A DNA stretch of 64,000 nt from Oceanimonas sp. GK1 (GTDB taxonomy: Bacteria > Pseudomonadota > Gammaproteobacteria > Enterobacterales > Aeromonadaceae). The first letter of the stretch is position 1. Each line of letters starts with the position of its first letter. The translations under genes were made by a program, and so were the position numbers. The notes under the pieces were generated by a model, which was given only the letters and a program-made list of their open reading frames with translations, had not been told where the DNA came from and did no database searches. The stretch covers positions 239,501-303,500 of the forward strand of contig NC_016745.1 in NCBI RefSeq assembly GCF_000243075.1, read 5' to 3'. Below, piece by piece: positions 45,285 through 53,006 of this stretch.

Positions 45285-46943
45285 TTAGTCTTCCCGGCTG
45301 AAAAGCGCCTCGATGAATTCGGAGGCATTGAAGGGACGCAGATCATCGATTTTCTCACCCACGCCGATATAGCGAATGGGAATGCCGAACTTGTCGGCCA
45401 CCGCGAAGATAACGCCGCCCTTGGCGGTACCGTCCAGCTTGCTCAGGGTAATACCGGTAATGGGCACGGCGTCGTTGAAGATTTTGGCCTGACTGAGGGC
45501 ATTCTGGCCGGTGCCCGCATCCAGGGTGAGCATGATTTCGTGAGGCGCCTGAGGGTCGATTTTCTGCATCACCCGCACGATTTTCTTCAGCTCTTCCATC
45601 AGGTGCGCCTTGTTTTGCAGGCGACCGGCGGTATCGGCGATCAGCACATCCACCTTGCGGGCCTTGGCGGCTTCCACAGCGTCATAAATCACGGAAGCGG
45701 CATCGGCACCGGTGTGCTGGGCAATCACCGGAATATGGTTGCGCTCGCCCCAGACCTGCAACTGCTCCACCGCCGCGGCGCGGAAGGTATCGCCGGCGGC
45801 CAGCATCACCGACTTGCCCTCGGCCTGGAACTGGCGGGCCAGCTTGCCGATGGTGGTGGTCTTGCCCACGCCGTTGACGCCCACCATCAGAATGACAAAA
45901 GGCCGGTGCTCAGTATTAATCTCCAGCGGCTGATCCACCTTGGCGAGGATCCCGCCCATTTCCTCCTTCAGCAGCTCATACAGGGCTTCGCCGTCCTTGA
46001 GCTGCTTGCGGCTGGCCTGCTGGGTCAGGTTGTCGATGATCGACAGGGTGGTTTCTACCCCCAGATCCGCGGTGAGCAGCTGGGTCTCCAGCTCTTCAAA
46101 CAGATCGTCATCGATTTTCTTGCCCCGGAACAGGCCAAAAAAGCCCGAACCCAGGTTTTGCCGGGTTTTGAGCAGGCCGGCCTTGAGGCGGGCAAAAAAG
46201 CCTTTTTTGGGTGCTTTTTCAGCCTGCGCCGCGTCTTCGGCAGCCTGACGCTCCTGCTCTTCCGCTTCCCGAGCCAGACGTTCCTGCTCGGCGGCTTCCG
46301 CTTCCGCCGCCAAACGGGCTTCTTCTTCCACCGCCTGCCGGGCTTCTTCCTCGGCGGCCAGCCGCGCTTCTTCTGCCGCCTTGGCTTCCGCGGCCAGACG
46401 AGCTTCTTCCGCGGCCTTGGCTTCCGCCGCCAGCCGCGCTTCTTCCGCGGCCTTCGCTTCCGCCGCTAAACGAGCTTCTTCCGCCGCTTTCGCTTCGGCG
46501 GCTAAACGAGCTTCTTCCGCCGCCTTCGCTTCGGCGGCTAAACGAGCTTCTTCCGCCGCTTTCGCTTCGGCGGCCAAACGGGCTTCTTCCGCCGCTTTCG
46601 CTTCGGCGGCCAAACGAGCTTCTTCCGCGGCCTTCGCTTCGGCAGCCAAACGGGCTTCTTCCGCCGCTTTCGCTTCGGCGGCCAAACGGGCTTCTTCCGC
46701 CGCTTTCGCTTCCGCCGCCAAGTGAGCTTCCTCTGCCGCCTTGGCTTCGGCCGCCAGGCGGGCTTCTTCCGCTCGGGCCTCGGCTTCCTGTTGGGCTAAC
46801 TGTGCTTCCACTTCCGCGCCATGACCGGCTTCCGCTTCCGATGCTACCGCGTCATGGGGTGTTTGTTGTTCCTGTGCTTCTTCCGGCTGCTCGTCTTTCT
46901 TTTTGCCAAAGCCCAGCCAGGAGAAAAAACCTTTTTTCGCCAT
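45285..46943 (-). CDS. ftsY: Signal recognition particle receptor FtsY
   Basis: 552 residues. The C-terminal NG GTPase (about 255-552) has GVNGVGKTTTIGKLA, DTAGRLQNKAHLMEEL and SKLDGTAKGGV. It receives SRP-ribosome complexes at the membrane. The acidic N-terminal A domain is unusually regular: 11 near-identical 12-residue units (AAEAKAAEEARL) that should form a long charged helix. The ATG at 46943 starts with the membrane-targeting KKGFFSWLGFGKKK; a second copy-like KKGFFARLKAG precedes the N domain. Confidence 0.95.
   Translation of the reverse strand: MAKKGFFSWLGFGKKKDEQPEEAQEQQTPHDAVASEAEAGHGAEVEAQLAQQEAEARAEEARLAAEAKAAEEAHLAAEAKAAEEARLAAEAKAAEEARLAAEAKAAEEARLAAEAKAAEEARLAAEAKAAEEARLAAEAKAAEEARLAAEAKAAEEARLAAEAKAAEEARLAAEAKAAEEARLAAEAKAAEEARLAAEEEARQAVEEEARLAAEAEAAEQERLAREAEEQERQAAEDAAQAEKAPKKGFFARLKAGLLKTRQNLGSGFFGLFRGKKIDDDLFEELETQLLTADLGVETTLSIIDNLTQQASRKQLKDGEALYELLKEEMGGILAKVDQPLEINTEHRPFVILMVGVNGVGKTTTIGKLARQFQAEGKSVMLAAGDTFRAAAVEQLQVWGERNHIPVIAQHTGADAASVIYDAVEAAKARKVDVLIADTAGRLQNKAHLMEELKKIVRVMQKIDPQAPHEIMLTLDAGTGQNALSQAKIFNDAVPITGITLSKLDGTAKGGVIFAVADKFGIPIRYIGVGEKIDDLRPFNASEFIEALFSRED
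46360..46755 (-). repeat. Tandem 36-bp repeat in ftsY
   Basis: Eleven full 36-base units in frame plus partial units at the edges, differing mainly at third positions. Each encodes AAEAKAAEEARL, one unit having H for R. Confidence 0.9.
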
Positions 46944-47075
46944 GCTTGCCAATACTCGCTGTTGTTCGGGACGATTAGGACTGGCCGTGATTCGGCCGCT
47001 TCATTAGAATATCCGCCCCTTAATGGGTGCAAAACCGCCTTATACTAGCACTTTATTGAAAGACGGCGAAACGAG

Positions 47076-47675
47076 ATGGCTAAAGCAAAACCGGCAAAAA
47101 AACACACCGCGGCCAGTGGCCAGATAAGGCTTATCGGCGGCCAGTGGCGTGGTCGAAAATTGCCGGTATTACCCAGTGAAGGACTCAGGCCCACCACGGA
47201 CCGAGTCAAGGAAACCCTGTTCAACTGGCTGATGTTTGATATTCGCGACCGCCGTTGTCTGGATCTGTTTGCCGGCAGCGGCAGCCTGGGCTTTGAAGCC
47301 CTGTCCCGCTACGCCGCCGACGTGGTGATGGTGGAAAAGGACGCGGCCGTGGCCGCTCAGCTCAAACGCAACCTCGCCACCCTGCCGGCGGCCCCGGGCA
47401 CCGTGGTTCAGGCCGATGCCGAGCAGTATTTGCAGCAAGCGGCAACGCCCTTTGACGTGGTGTTTCTCGATCCCCCCTTTCACCAGGCGTTGTTGCCCCG
47501 AGTGTGTGAGCTGCTTGAAACCCACGGCTGGCTCGCCGACGAGGCCCTTATTTATATCGAACGGGAACAGGGTCTGGCGCTGCCCACCCTGCCCCGCCAC
47601 TGGCGGCTGCACAAAGACAAGCAGGCCGGTCAGGTCAGTTATCAACTCTATCAAAGGGAGCAAGTGAAAACATGA
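47076..47675 (+). CDS. rsmD: 16S rRNA (guanine(966)-N(2))-methyltransferase
   Basis: 199 residues, Rossmann methyltransferase. SAM motif DLFAGSGSLGFEALSR and catalytic VFLDPPFHQALLP, preceded by the family block GLRPTTDRVKETLFNWL. It methylates G966 in the 30S subunit. Divergent from ftsY, as in many gammaproteobacteria; the next gene starts inside its end (4-base overlap). Confidence 0.96.
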   Translation: MAKAKPAKKHTAASGQIRLIGGQWRGRKLPVLPSEGLRPTTDRVKETLFNWLMFDIRDRRCLDLFAGSGSLGFEALSRYAADVVMVEKDAAVAAQLKRNLATLPAAPGTVVQADAEQYLQQAATPFDVVFLDPPFHQALLPRVCELLETHGWLADEALIYIEREQGLALPTLPRHWRLHKDKQAGQVSYQLYQREQVKT

Positions 47676-47956
47676 AGGTACTTAATCTGCTGATGCGGCT
47701 GGTGATGCTGGTGTTCTGGGCCGGCATTCTTTACGCCCTGCTCGGCCCCGGTTTTGAAGAAGCCGGCACCACGCCGCTGATCCTGGGCGCCGTCGTGCTG
47801 GTCATGCACCTGCTGCAAATGCTGATGCTGAAACAGGTCGCCAGCTTGCTCAACCCAAGCGCCGGCGATTATCTGGAAGTGCTGGTGTTCGGCTCCTTTG
47901 CCATGCACCGCCACCGTGCCCGCCTGAAAGCGCTGAGCGAACAGCAAAAGCGCTGA
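47672..47956 (+). CDS. DUF1145 family membrane protein (YhhL-like)
   Basis: 94 residues, two hydrophobic helices (LLMRLVMLVFWAGILYALLG and LILGAVVLVMHLLQMLML) and a basic C-terminus. Its position right after rsmD matches YhhL of enterobacteria. Function unknown. Overlaps rsmD by 4 bases. Confidence 0.85.
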   Translation: MKVLNLLMRLVMLVFWAGILYALLGPGFEEAGTTPLILGAVVLVMHLLQMLMLKQVASLLNPSAGDYLEVLVFGSFAMHRHRARLKALSEQQKR

Positions 47957-47979
47957 TGTTCCCTTGCACGGCTTTCATG

Positions 47980-48091
47980 GGAACGCACATTAACTGCGCA
48001 GGCTGCCAGCCTGCATCTGCGCCCGCAAGGGCGCTTGATATGTTGAGGGTTGCCGCTTCGCGCCAAATGGCGGGCAAACTGCCCGCGTTCC
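47980..48091. repeat. Cloverleaf-like cluster of hairpins
   Basis: An outer inverted repeat GGAACGC (47980-47986)/GCGTTCC (48085-48091) encloses three perfect stems: GCAGGCT-GCC-AGCCTGC (47998-48014), GCGCCC-GCAA-GGGCGC (48019-48034) and GCGGGCA-AAC-TGCCCGC (48070-48086). No T tract follows on either strand. It may be a REP-like element or a structured RNA; only one copy is seen here. Confidence 0.55.
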
Positions 48092-48111
48092 ATATGATCC
48101 GTACCAGCTGG

Positions 48112-48426
48112 CTATAACTCTTCCGGGCCGCCGCCGCACCGCCAGCAGATCTCAAAGCTGGCGTCGTTTTCTTCTCCACACCGCCCGCAATGCCAGGTTC
48201 GATGGCTTTTCTGCTGATAGGCCTGCACAAACTCCCGCGCCCGCGGCCAGTCCGGTGCCTGCACCAGCAGGGTTACCCGGGCCACGTCCATCGGCAGTTC
48301 ACCCAGGGCGCCTGCCAGCGCCTCGCCTTTCAGTTGCACCGCCACGCCACGGCTTTCCAGTGCCCCCTTGAGGGTATGGGCCTCCAGGCTGTTGGCCGCT
48401 TCAAACACCGGTCTCCAATCGCTCAT
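48112..48426 (-). CDS. DUF2007 protein with C-terminal zinc ribbon
   Basis: 104 residues. The N-terminal DUF2007 domain (PVFEAANSLEAHTLKGALES, residues 6-70; PII-like ferredoxin fold) is followed by a RanBP2-like zinc finger CGRCGEENDASFEICWRC. A signal-transducing or protein-interaction role is only proposed for the family. GGAAGAG precedes the ATG. It begins 26 bases after the CsrB-like RNA terminator, so it may depend on read-through or on a promoter inside that RNA. Confidence 0.85.
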   Translation of the reverse strand: MSDWRPVFEAANSLEAHTLKGALESRGVAVQLKGEALAGALGELPMDVARVTLLVQAPDWPRAREFVQAYQQKSHRTWHCGRCGEENDASFEICWRCGGGPEEL

Positions 48427-48451
48427 TCATTCTCTTCCGAACACGCAATAG

Positions 48452-48484
48452 AAAAAGGGGGTGACGTCATGTCACCCCCTTTTG
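48452..48484 (-). terminator. Terminator of the CsrB-like RNA
   Basis: AAAAGGGGGTGAC-ATGAC-GTCACCCCCTTTTT on the minus strand, 13-bp stem plus T tract. Confidence 0.92.
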
Positions 48485-48724
48485 GGTTGTCGTATGGTTA
48501 GTCCGTAAACCAAGTTGCTCCCTGCAATCCCTGACAATACCTTTTCCTTAAGGTGATCCTCTTCCCGTTCCGTCGGTGCGTCCTATGGTCATCCTGACCG
48601 CAGTTCATCCTGAGCTGCTTGACTGTCTCCGTCCTGGGAGGTGTCCCTTACCGCGTCCTGCGGTGTTCCTTTCGCCGTTCCTGGCAGCCGGTCTTTCCTG
48701 ACCAACTTCCCTTGCTCCTTGCCC
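48452..48724 (-). ncRNA. csrB: CsrB-family regulatory RNA (CsrA/RsmA sponge)
   Basis: About 273 bases in a 585-base gene-free gap. The minus strand carries 19 GGA motifs, many as CAGGA or AAGGA and several in small hairpin loops, e.g. GGTCAGGATGACC and CCGCAGGACGCGG. This spacing and density is the hallmark of CsrB/CsrC/RsmZ RNAs, which titrate the translational regulator CsrA. A sigma70-like promoter (48730-48757), a strong terminator (48452-48484) and an upstream UvrY-like palindrome (48895-48912) complete the gene. A 107-codon frame on the plus strand overlaps but has no recognisable product. Confidence 0.88.
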
Positions 48725-48729
48725 TTCTA

Positions 48730-48757
48730 ACTATAGGGAACTTTGATTTTGCCTCAA
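48730..48757 (-). promoter_or_regulatory. Sigma70-like promoter of the CsrB-like RNA
   Basis: -35 TTGAGG (48757-48752), 16-base spacer, -10 TATAGT (48735-48730). Transcription would start near 48724. Confidence 0.65.
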
Positions 48758-48894
48758 GTCACCGACCGGAGATAAACCCATGCCTCATCGTACGTCATAA
48801 TATGCATATAGAATACAAGCGTTTGTTTATAAACAAGAAAGTGAGATTATGCTCAGTATATTCCGCAACCGAAAACGCCTTTTCCCACACACCA

Positions 48895-48912
48895 AGTAAG
48901 AGATCTCGCACA
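48895..48912. promoter_or_regulatory. UvrY/GacA-type binding palindrome
   Basis: AGTAAGAGATCTCGCACA matches 15 of 18 positions of the known csrB-upstream palindrome TGTAAGAGATCTCTTACA. It lies about 180 bases upstream of the predicted start, comparable to the distant UvrY site of E. coli csrB. The rest of 48760-49000 is A/T-rich and could bind IHF. Confidence 0.65.
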
Positions 48913-49012
48913 AGGCTACGGGACATTATCGCCACCCACTGACCCGACAACAAAAGGGTGGCGCGTCTGCCCGGGCTTCCTTAGGATAATCCAGTCTATT
49001 GAGGGAGGTTTT

Positions 49013-49870
49013 ATGCACAAACTGGAATTACCGTCGCCACTGGTAGAAGCCCAATGGCTGGCTGATCACCTGGACCATCCGGATCTGGTGGTGCTGGATG
49101 CCAGCTGGCACATGCCCGCCACCGGCCGCAATGGCCTGGAAGAATGGCGACAGCAACGTCTTCCCGGTGCCCGCTTCTTTGACTTTGACGGTCGCATCAA
49201 GGATCAGCATACCAGCCTGCCCCATATGCTGCCGGACGAAACCCTGTTCGCCCGGGAAGTCTCCGCACTGGGCGTCAGCAACCACCAGACCATTGTCATC
49301 TACGACAGCCTGGGCCTGTTTGCCGCGCCCCGGGCCTGGTGGATGTTTCGTGCCATGGGCCACGAGAACGTAGCCGTGCTTAACGGTGGCCTGCCCGCCT
49401 GGCAACAGGCCGGTCTGCCCCTGGAACAGGGGGAACCCGCCGCCGTTGAGCCGGGCCGGTTTACTGCCGAGCGCCAGTCTCACTGGATAGCCGACGCCAC
49501 CGCGGTGGAGCAGGCGCTGCAGCAGGACGGTTACCGGGTGCTGGATGCCCGCAGCCGGGAACGTTTCAGCGGCGCCGCCGCCGATCCCCGCCCTGGCGTG
49601 CGCGCCGGCCACATGCCCGGCGCCGCCTGTCTGCCCTTTAACGAGCTGCTGAAAGACGGTTACCTGCTGCCCGCCGAGCAATTGCGCGCCATCCTGTCCC
49701 CCCTGGTGAAGGCCGAACAAAAACTGATCTGCAGTTGCGGCTCGGGCGTGACCGCCGCCATTCTGGCCCTGGCCGCCGAGCTGGCCGGGCATCACCATAT
49801 CGCGGTGTACGACGGCTCCTGGACCGAATGGGGCGGCTCGGCCCATCTGCCGGTGGAAAAAAACGCATAA
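49013..49870 (+). CDS. sseA: 3-mercaptopyruvate sulfurtransferase
   Basis: 285 residues, two rhodanese domains (about 15-140 and 165-280). The active-site Cys242 is in LICSCGSGVTAA; the CGSGVT loop is the mercaptopyruvate-type signature. Transfers sulfur from 3-mercaptopyruvate to thiols or cyanide. GAGGGAGG precedes the ATG. A terminator follows the stop. Confidence 0.93.
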   Translation: MHKLELPSPLVEAQWLADHLDHPDLVVLDASWHMPATGRNGLEEWRQQRLPGARFFDFDGRIKDQHTSLPHMLPDETLFAREVSALGVSNHQTIVIYDSLGLFAAPRAWWMFRAMGHENVAVLNGGLPAWQQAGLPLEQGEPAAVEPGRFTAERQSHWIADATAVEQALQQDGYRVLDARSRERFSGAAADPRPGVRAGHMPGAACLPFNELLKDGYLLPAEQLRAILSPLVKAEQKLICSCGSGVTAAILALAAELAGHHHIAVYDGSWTEWGGSAHLPVEKNA

Positions 49871-49896
49871 AAAAACCCGCCGAGAGGCGGGTTTTT
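49871..49896. terminator. Terminator between sseA and yijD
   Basis: AAAAACCCGCC-GAGA-GGCGGGTTTTT, flanked by A and T tracts, serving convergent genes. Confidence 0.9.
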
Positions 49897-49915
49897 CAAT
49901 GCCAGGGGCAGAAAC

Positions 49916-50293
49916 TTACTTCTGCGCTTCGGCCTTGGGCGCCGGGCGCTCGGCCACACCCATCTTGATGGCCAGCCAGATCACCAGCACCAGGGTGATC
50001 ATCACCGACAGGTAGTTGGTGCCCATTTCCGGAAACTGGGTACGCAAAAAGGCGGAGTAACCAAATACGCCAATCAGAAAACTCAGCAGGGCGCATACCG
50101 GGGTATCGCCTTCCATGGGCACGCTCAGGTATTCCTGATACAGCATGTGGGCCGCCAGTACCAGCGAGATGATGGGGAAAATGGAAAACGCCAGCTCACT
50201 GACGCTGAGCGTGGCCAGGGTGGCGTTGCCACACAGCCCCACCAGCAGTGCCAGCAAAATGGGTTTACGGCGAATGTTCTTGTTTCCAGACAT
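49916..50293 (-). CDS. yijD: YijD family inner-membrane protein (DUF1422)
   Basis: 125 residues, four hydrophobic helices and an Ala/Pro/Glu-rich tail. Matches E. coli YijD in length and in following fabR (24-base gap), so likely one operon. Function unknown. Confidence 0.88.
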   Translation of the reverse strand: MSGNKNIRRKPILLALLVGLCGNATLATLSVSELAFSIFPIISLVLAAHMLYQEYLSVPMEGDTPVCALLSFLIGVFGYSAFLRTQFPEMGTNYLSVMITLVLVIWLAIKMGVAERPAPKAEAQK

Positions 50294-50316
50294 AGTGATC
50301 CTTCCTGATTTAAGGC

Positions 50317-50928
50317 CTAGAGCCGTTTTGCCTTGTTATATGCATCTGCGCCCTTGGCGATCATGCGCAGCTGCAGAATCATGCGCTCCGCCAGTGCGGC
50401 ACGCTCTTCCTCGTTCATGTCCAGCGCATCGGCGCCGGCACTGAACACCAGCGTCACCATGGCCTGGGCCTGGGCCTCGGCATAGTCGCGGCTGGTATTC
50501 TGCTTCTCTTCCAGGTAGTCGGTGAGCTCGGCGGTAAAATGCTGGATCTCCCGGGCCACCGCCTGACGAAAAGCCGCAGAGGTGCCCGACCGCTCCCGCA
50601 ACAGCAAGCGGAACACGTCGGGACTGCTGTCGATAAATTCCATAAAGGTCTTTACCGAAATCTGAATCACACTGCCGCCGTCGGCAATGCGCTGGCGCGC
50701 CTGGCGCATCAGCTGGCGCAGGGTCAGCCCACCCTCGTCCACCAGCGTCAGCCCCAGCTCTTCCATGTCCTTGAAATGACGGTAAAAGGACGTTGGCGCC
50801 AACCCCGCTTCCCGGGCCACCTCGCGCAGGCTGAGACTGGAAAAACTGCGCTCGGCGCTCAGCTGACGAAACGCGGCTTCCACCAGGGACCGCCGGGTTT
50901 TTTCTTTTTGTTGCGCGCGAACGCCCAC
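50317..50928 (-). CDS. fabR: HTH-type repressor of unsaturated fatty acid synthesis
   Basis: 203 residues, TetR family. HTH ([19 protein letters not shown], about 32-52) and helical ligand domain. FabR senses acyl-ACP/CoA saturation and represses fabA/fabB. The yijD neighbour supports the specific name. The start ([20 protein letters not shown]) fits the family. Confidence 0.93.
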   Translation of the reverse strand: MGVRAQQKEKTRRSLVEAAFRQLSAERSFSSLSLREVAREAGLAPTSFYRHFKDMEELGLTLVDEGGLTLRQLMRQARQRIADGGSVIQISVKTFMEFIDSSPDVFRLLLRERSGTSAAFRQAVAREIQHFTAELTDYLEEKQNTSRDYAEAQAQAMVTLVFSAGADALDMNEEERAALAERMILQLRMIAKGADAYNKAKRL

Positions 50929-51236
50929 GACACACCACGCTCAAAACTTTAATGGTCGAATCATACCTTGTTGTGCCGAACCGGTCAGCCCCGATTGGTC
51001 AATTTGTGATTGTCCGCAGTCCGGCCTTCAAGACGACGCAAGCAATCAGCTCTGAGTGACGCCATTCCGCCACCATTTTTACCCTATCTTTCGCTTGTTA
51101 AAGGAGGGAGATCACTATTGAATCCTGCCCCTCCCGGTTTCCTTTGACAAAAACTCTGCAAAACTCCATAGTCTTCGCCATTTTCTACCTAAGCCAACTG
51201 TATGCTTAAGTTTACAGTCACCAGGAGCAAGCAGAC
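50929..51236. promoter_or_regulatory. fabR / NSS-transporter divergent intergenic region
   Basis: About 308 bases without a gene. The right half holds the transporter promoter (51144-51172). I saw no FabR-type palindrome and no further structured element. Confidence 0.5.
51144..51172 (+). promoter_or_regulatory. Sigma70-like promoter of the NSS transporter gene
   Basis: -35 TTGACA (exact consensus), 17-base spacer, -10 CATAGT. About 58 bases of leader to the GTG start. Confidence 0.6.
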
Positions 51237-52580
51237 GTGAATGCAAGGGCGCAGTTCAGCAGCAAGCTGGGATTTGTCATGGCCGCCGCCGGCTCGGCCA
51301 TCGGCGTGGGCAACATATGGGGCTTTCCCACTCAGGCGGCCAGCAACGGCGGTGGCGCCTTTTTGCTGGTCTATCTGCTGATGATAGGGTTGTTGGGCTA
51401 CCCCATGCTGGTGGCCGAGATCACCATCGGCCGCCACGGCCAGGCCGGCCCCTTTCACGCCCTGCAGAAACTCACCGGCAATGGCGCCGGCAAGGCCATC
51501 GCCGGCCTGGTGGGGCTGGCGGCGGTCATCACCGTCAGCCTGATATTCACCTTCTATGCCATCGTCTCCGGCTGGTTTATCGCCTATGCGCTCGAGCCCC
51601 TGGCCCGTCTGCTGGGCATGAACGCCGACTGGCTGACCGGCTTTTCCACCTCGCGCAACCTGGTGTTCACCCTGCTGTTTGCACTGCTGAGCCTCTATGT
51701 GGTCAGCCGGGGCCTGGAGCAGGGCATCGAGAAGTGGTCGAGCCGGCTGATGCCGCTGCTGCTGATGATGCTGATCGTGCTCACCGGCTATATGCTGACC
51801 CAGCCCGGTGCCGGCGAAGGCCTGAAGGCCTACCTGGTACCCGACTTCGACCGCGTACTGCACCGGGACGTGCTGATCGGGGCCCTTGGCCAGAGCTTTT
51901 TCTCCCTGTCGCTGGGCGCGGCAGTCATGATGCTGTACGGCTCCTACCTCAGCCGCCAGGCCAGCATTCCGGCGCTGGCCGCTCAGGTAACCCTGCTTGA
52001 TACCAGCGTGGCCTTTCTCGCCGGCCTGCTGATTTTGCCGGCCATGTACGTGGCCCAGCATAACGGCGTGGCCATTTTTGCCGACGACGGCAGCCTGCTG
52101 AGCTCCGACACCCTGGTGTTTTCGGTGCTGCCGGCGCTGTTCGAAACCATGGGTCAGGCCCAGTACCTGATCGCTTTTGCCTTTTTCCTGCTGATGATAG
52201 TGGCGGCGCTGACGTCCTCCATCTCGATGCTGGAAGCGCCGGTGTCCCTGGCCATGGAAAGCACCGGCCTGTCACGCATCAAGGCCACCTGGCTGATGAC
52301 CGCCCTGTGTACCCTGGTCAGCGTGATCATCGTGTTCAACTTCGCCAGCCTGTTCGGGCTGGTGATCACCGTCACCACCCAGTATGCCCAGCCGCTGGTC
52401 AGCCTGTGCATCACTCTCTATGCCGGCTGGGTCTGGCAGCGTAACAAGGTGCTGGCCGAGCTCAAGGCCGGCTGCCCCGGGGTGGAGCAGGGCCTGTTCT
52501 GGAAAATCTGGCCCTGGTATGTGCGCTTTGTGTGCCCGGTGCTGGTGCTGGTGGTCATTATTCAGTCCATCGGCGGCTAA
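51237..52580 (+). CDS. NSS-family sodium-dependent transporter
   Basis: 447 residues, 11-12 helices. The sodium/substrate site AAAGSAIGVGNIWGFP near residues 16-31 is the neurotransmitter:sodium symporter signature (LeuT fold), with SFFSLSLGAAVMMLYGSYL in helix 6. Probably imports an amino acid or amine. The GTG start at 51237 has AGGAG about 9 bases upstream. Confidence 0.92.
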   Translation: MNARAQFSSKLGFVMAAAGSAIGVGNIWGFPTQAASNGGGAFLLVYLLMIGLLGYPMLVAEITIGRHGQAGPFHALQKLTGNGAGKAIAGLVGLAAVITVSLIFTFYAIVSGWFIAYALEPLARLLGMNADWLTGFSTSRNLVFTLLFALLSLYVVSRGLEQGIEKWSSRLMPLLLMMLIVLTGYMLTQPGAGEGLKAYLVPDFDRVLHRDVLIGALGQSFFSLSLGAAVMMLYGSYLSRQASIPALAAQVTLLDTSVAFLAGLLILPAMYVAQHNGVAIFADDGSLLSSDTLVFSVLPALFETMGQAQYLIAFAFFLLMIVAALTSSISMLEAPVSLAMESTGLSRIKATWLMTALCTLVSVIIVFNFASLFGLVITVTTQYAQPLVSLCITLYAGWVWQRNKVLAELKAGCPGVEQGLFWKIWPWYVRFVCPVLVLVVIIQSIGG

Positions 52581-52602
52581 ACACCTCACACTCCCAAAAT
52601 AC

Positions 52603-52627
52603 AAAAGGGCCGCCATGCGGCCCTTTT
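52603..52627 (+). terminator. Terminator of the NSS transporter gene
   Basis: AAAAGGGCCGC-CAT-GCGGCCCTTTT, 22 bases past the stop. Confidence 0.85.
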
Positions 52628-52654
52628 GCGTGGTCGTCTGTTAGCCAGATGCAA

Positions 52655-52965
52655 GCACGAAGCACCAGCAGAGTTGCCTCCACCGACACGCTTCCAGCCC
52701 ATCCATGGGACGCTCGTCAAATGTCATCCATGACATTTGACGGTCGGTTACGGCAATCCCTGCTGTTGCTTCGTTGAGCATGGGCGCCGCATGTTGGAAG
52801 CAGGCTGGCAACCCGGTGTTGAGCAATGAAGGACAAAGGGTATTGTTTCGCCGCACTCTCTGCGCCATCCCTGGCGCAGCGAAGCCTACATGGATGTATT
52901 CACGGCGTGTCGGCGAAACAGTGCGCTTTGGCCGACGATATCGCACGGCCAGGCAGCTGACGAAT
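52655..52965 (+). repeat. Dispersed repeat copy 3 (uninterrupted)
   Basis: Fills most of the 426-base gap between the NSS gene and opdB. Blocks in order: GACACGCTTC, palindrome with 13-bp arms CGTCAAATGTCAT/ATGACATTTGACG (52715-52742, 2-base centre), GGCAATCCCTGCTG, CAAAGGGTATTG, TGCGCCA-TCCC-TGGCGCA stem, CGGCGTGTCGGCGAAA, GCGCTTTGGCCGACG. The palindrome differs from copy 2 by a paired change (GCC/GGC to GTC/GAC), which keeps the stem. Confidence 0.75.
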
Positions 52966-52968
52966 AAA

Positions 52969-52995
52969 CCAAAGGGCCGCATGGCGGCCCTTTGG
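52969..52995 (-). terminator. Terminator of the opdB gene
   Basis: CCAAAGGGCCGC-CAT-GCGGCCCTTTGG on the minus strand, just past the stop at 53007. Its core is identical to the terminator at 52603 in inverse orientation. Confidence 0.75.
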
Positions 52996-53006
52996 CTTTT
53001 ACCTGC

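Noticed and set aside
46360-46755. Regular 36-base repeats resembling a CRISPR array
   Set aside because: Units are contiguous without spacers and encode an in-frame protein repeat of ftsY.
48619-48942. 107-codon frame on the plus strand
   Set aside because: It overlaps the CsrB-like RNA and its promoter region, lacks a ribosome site and has no protein features.
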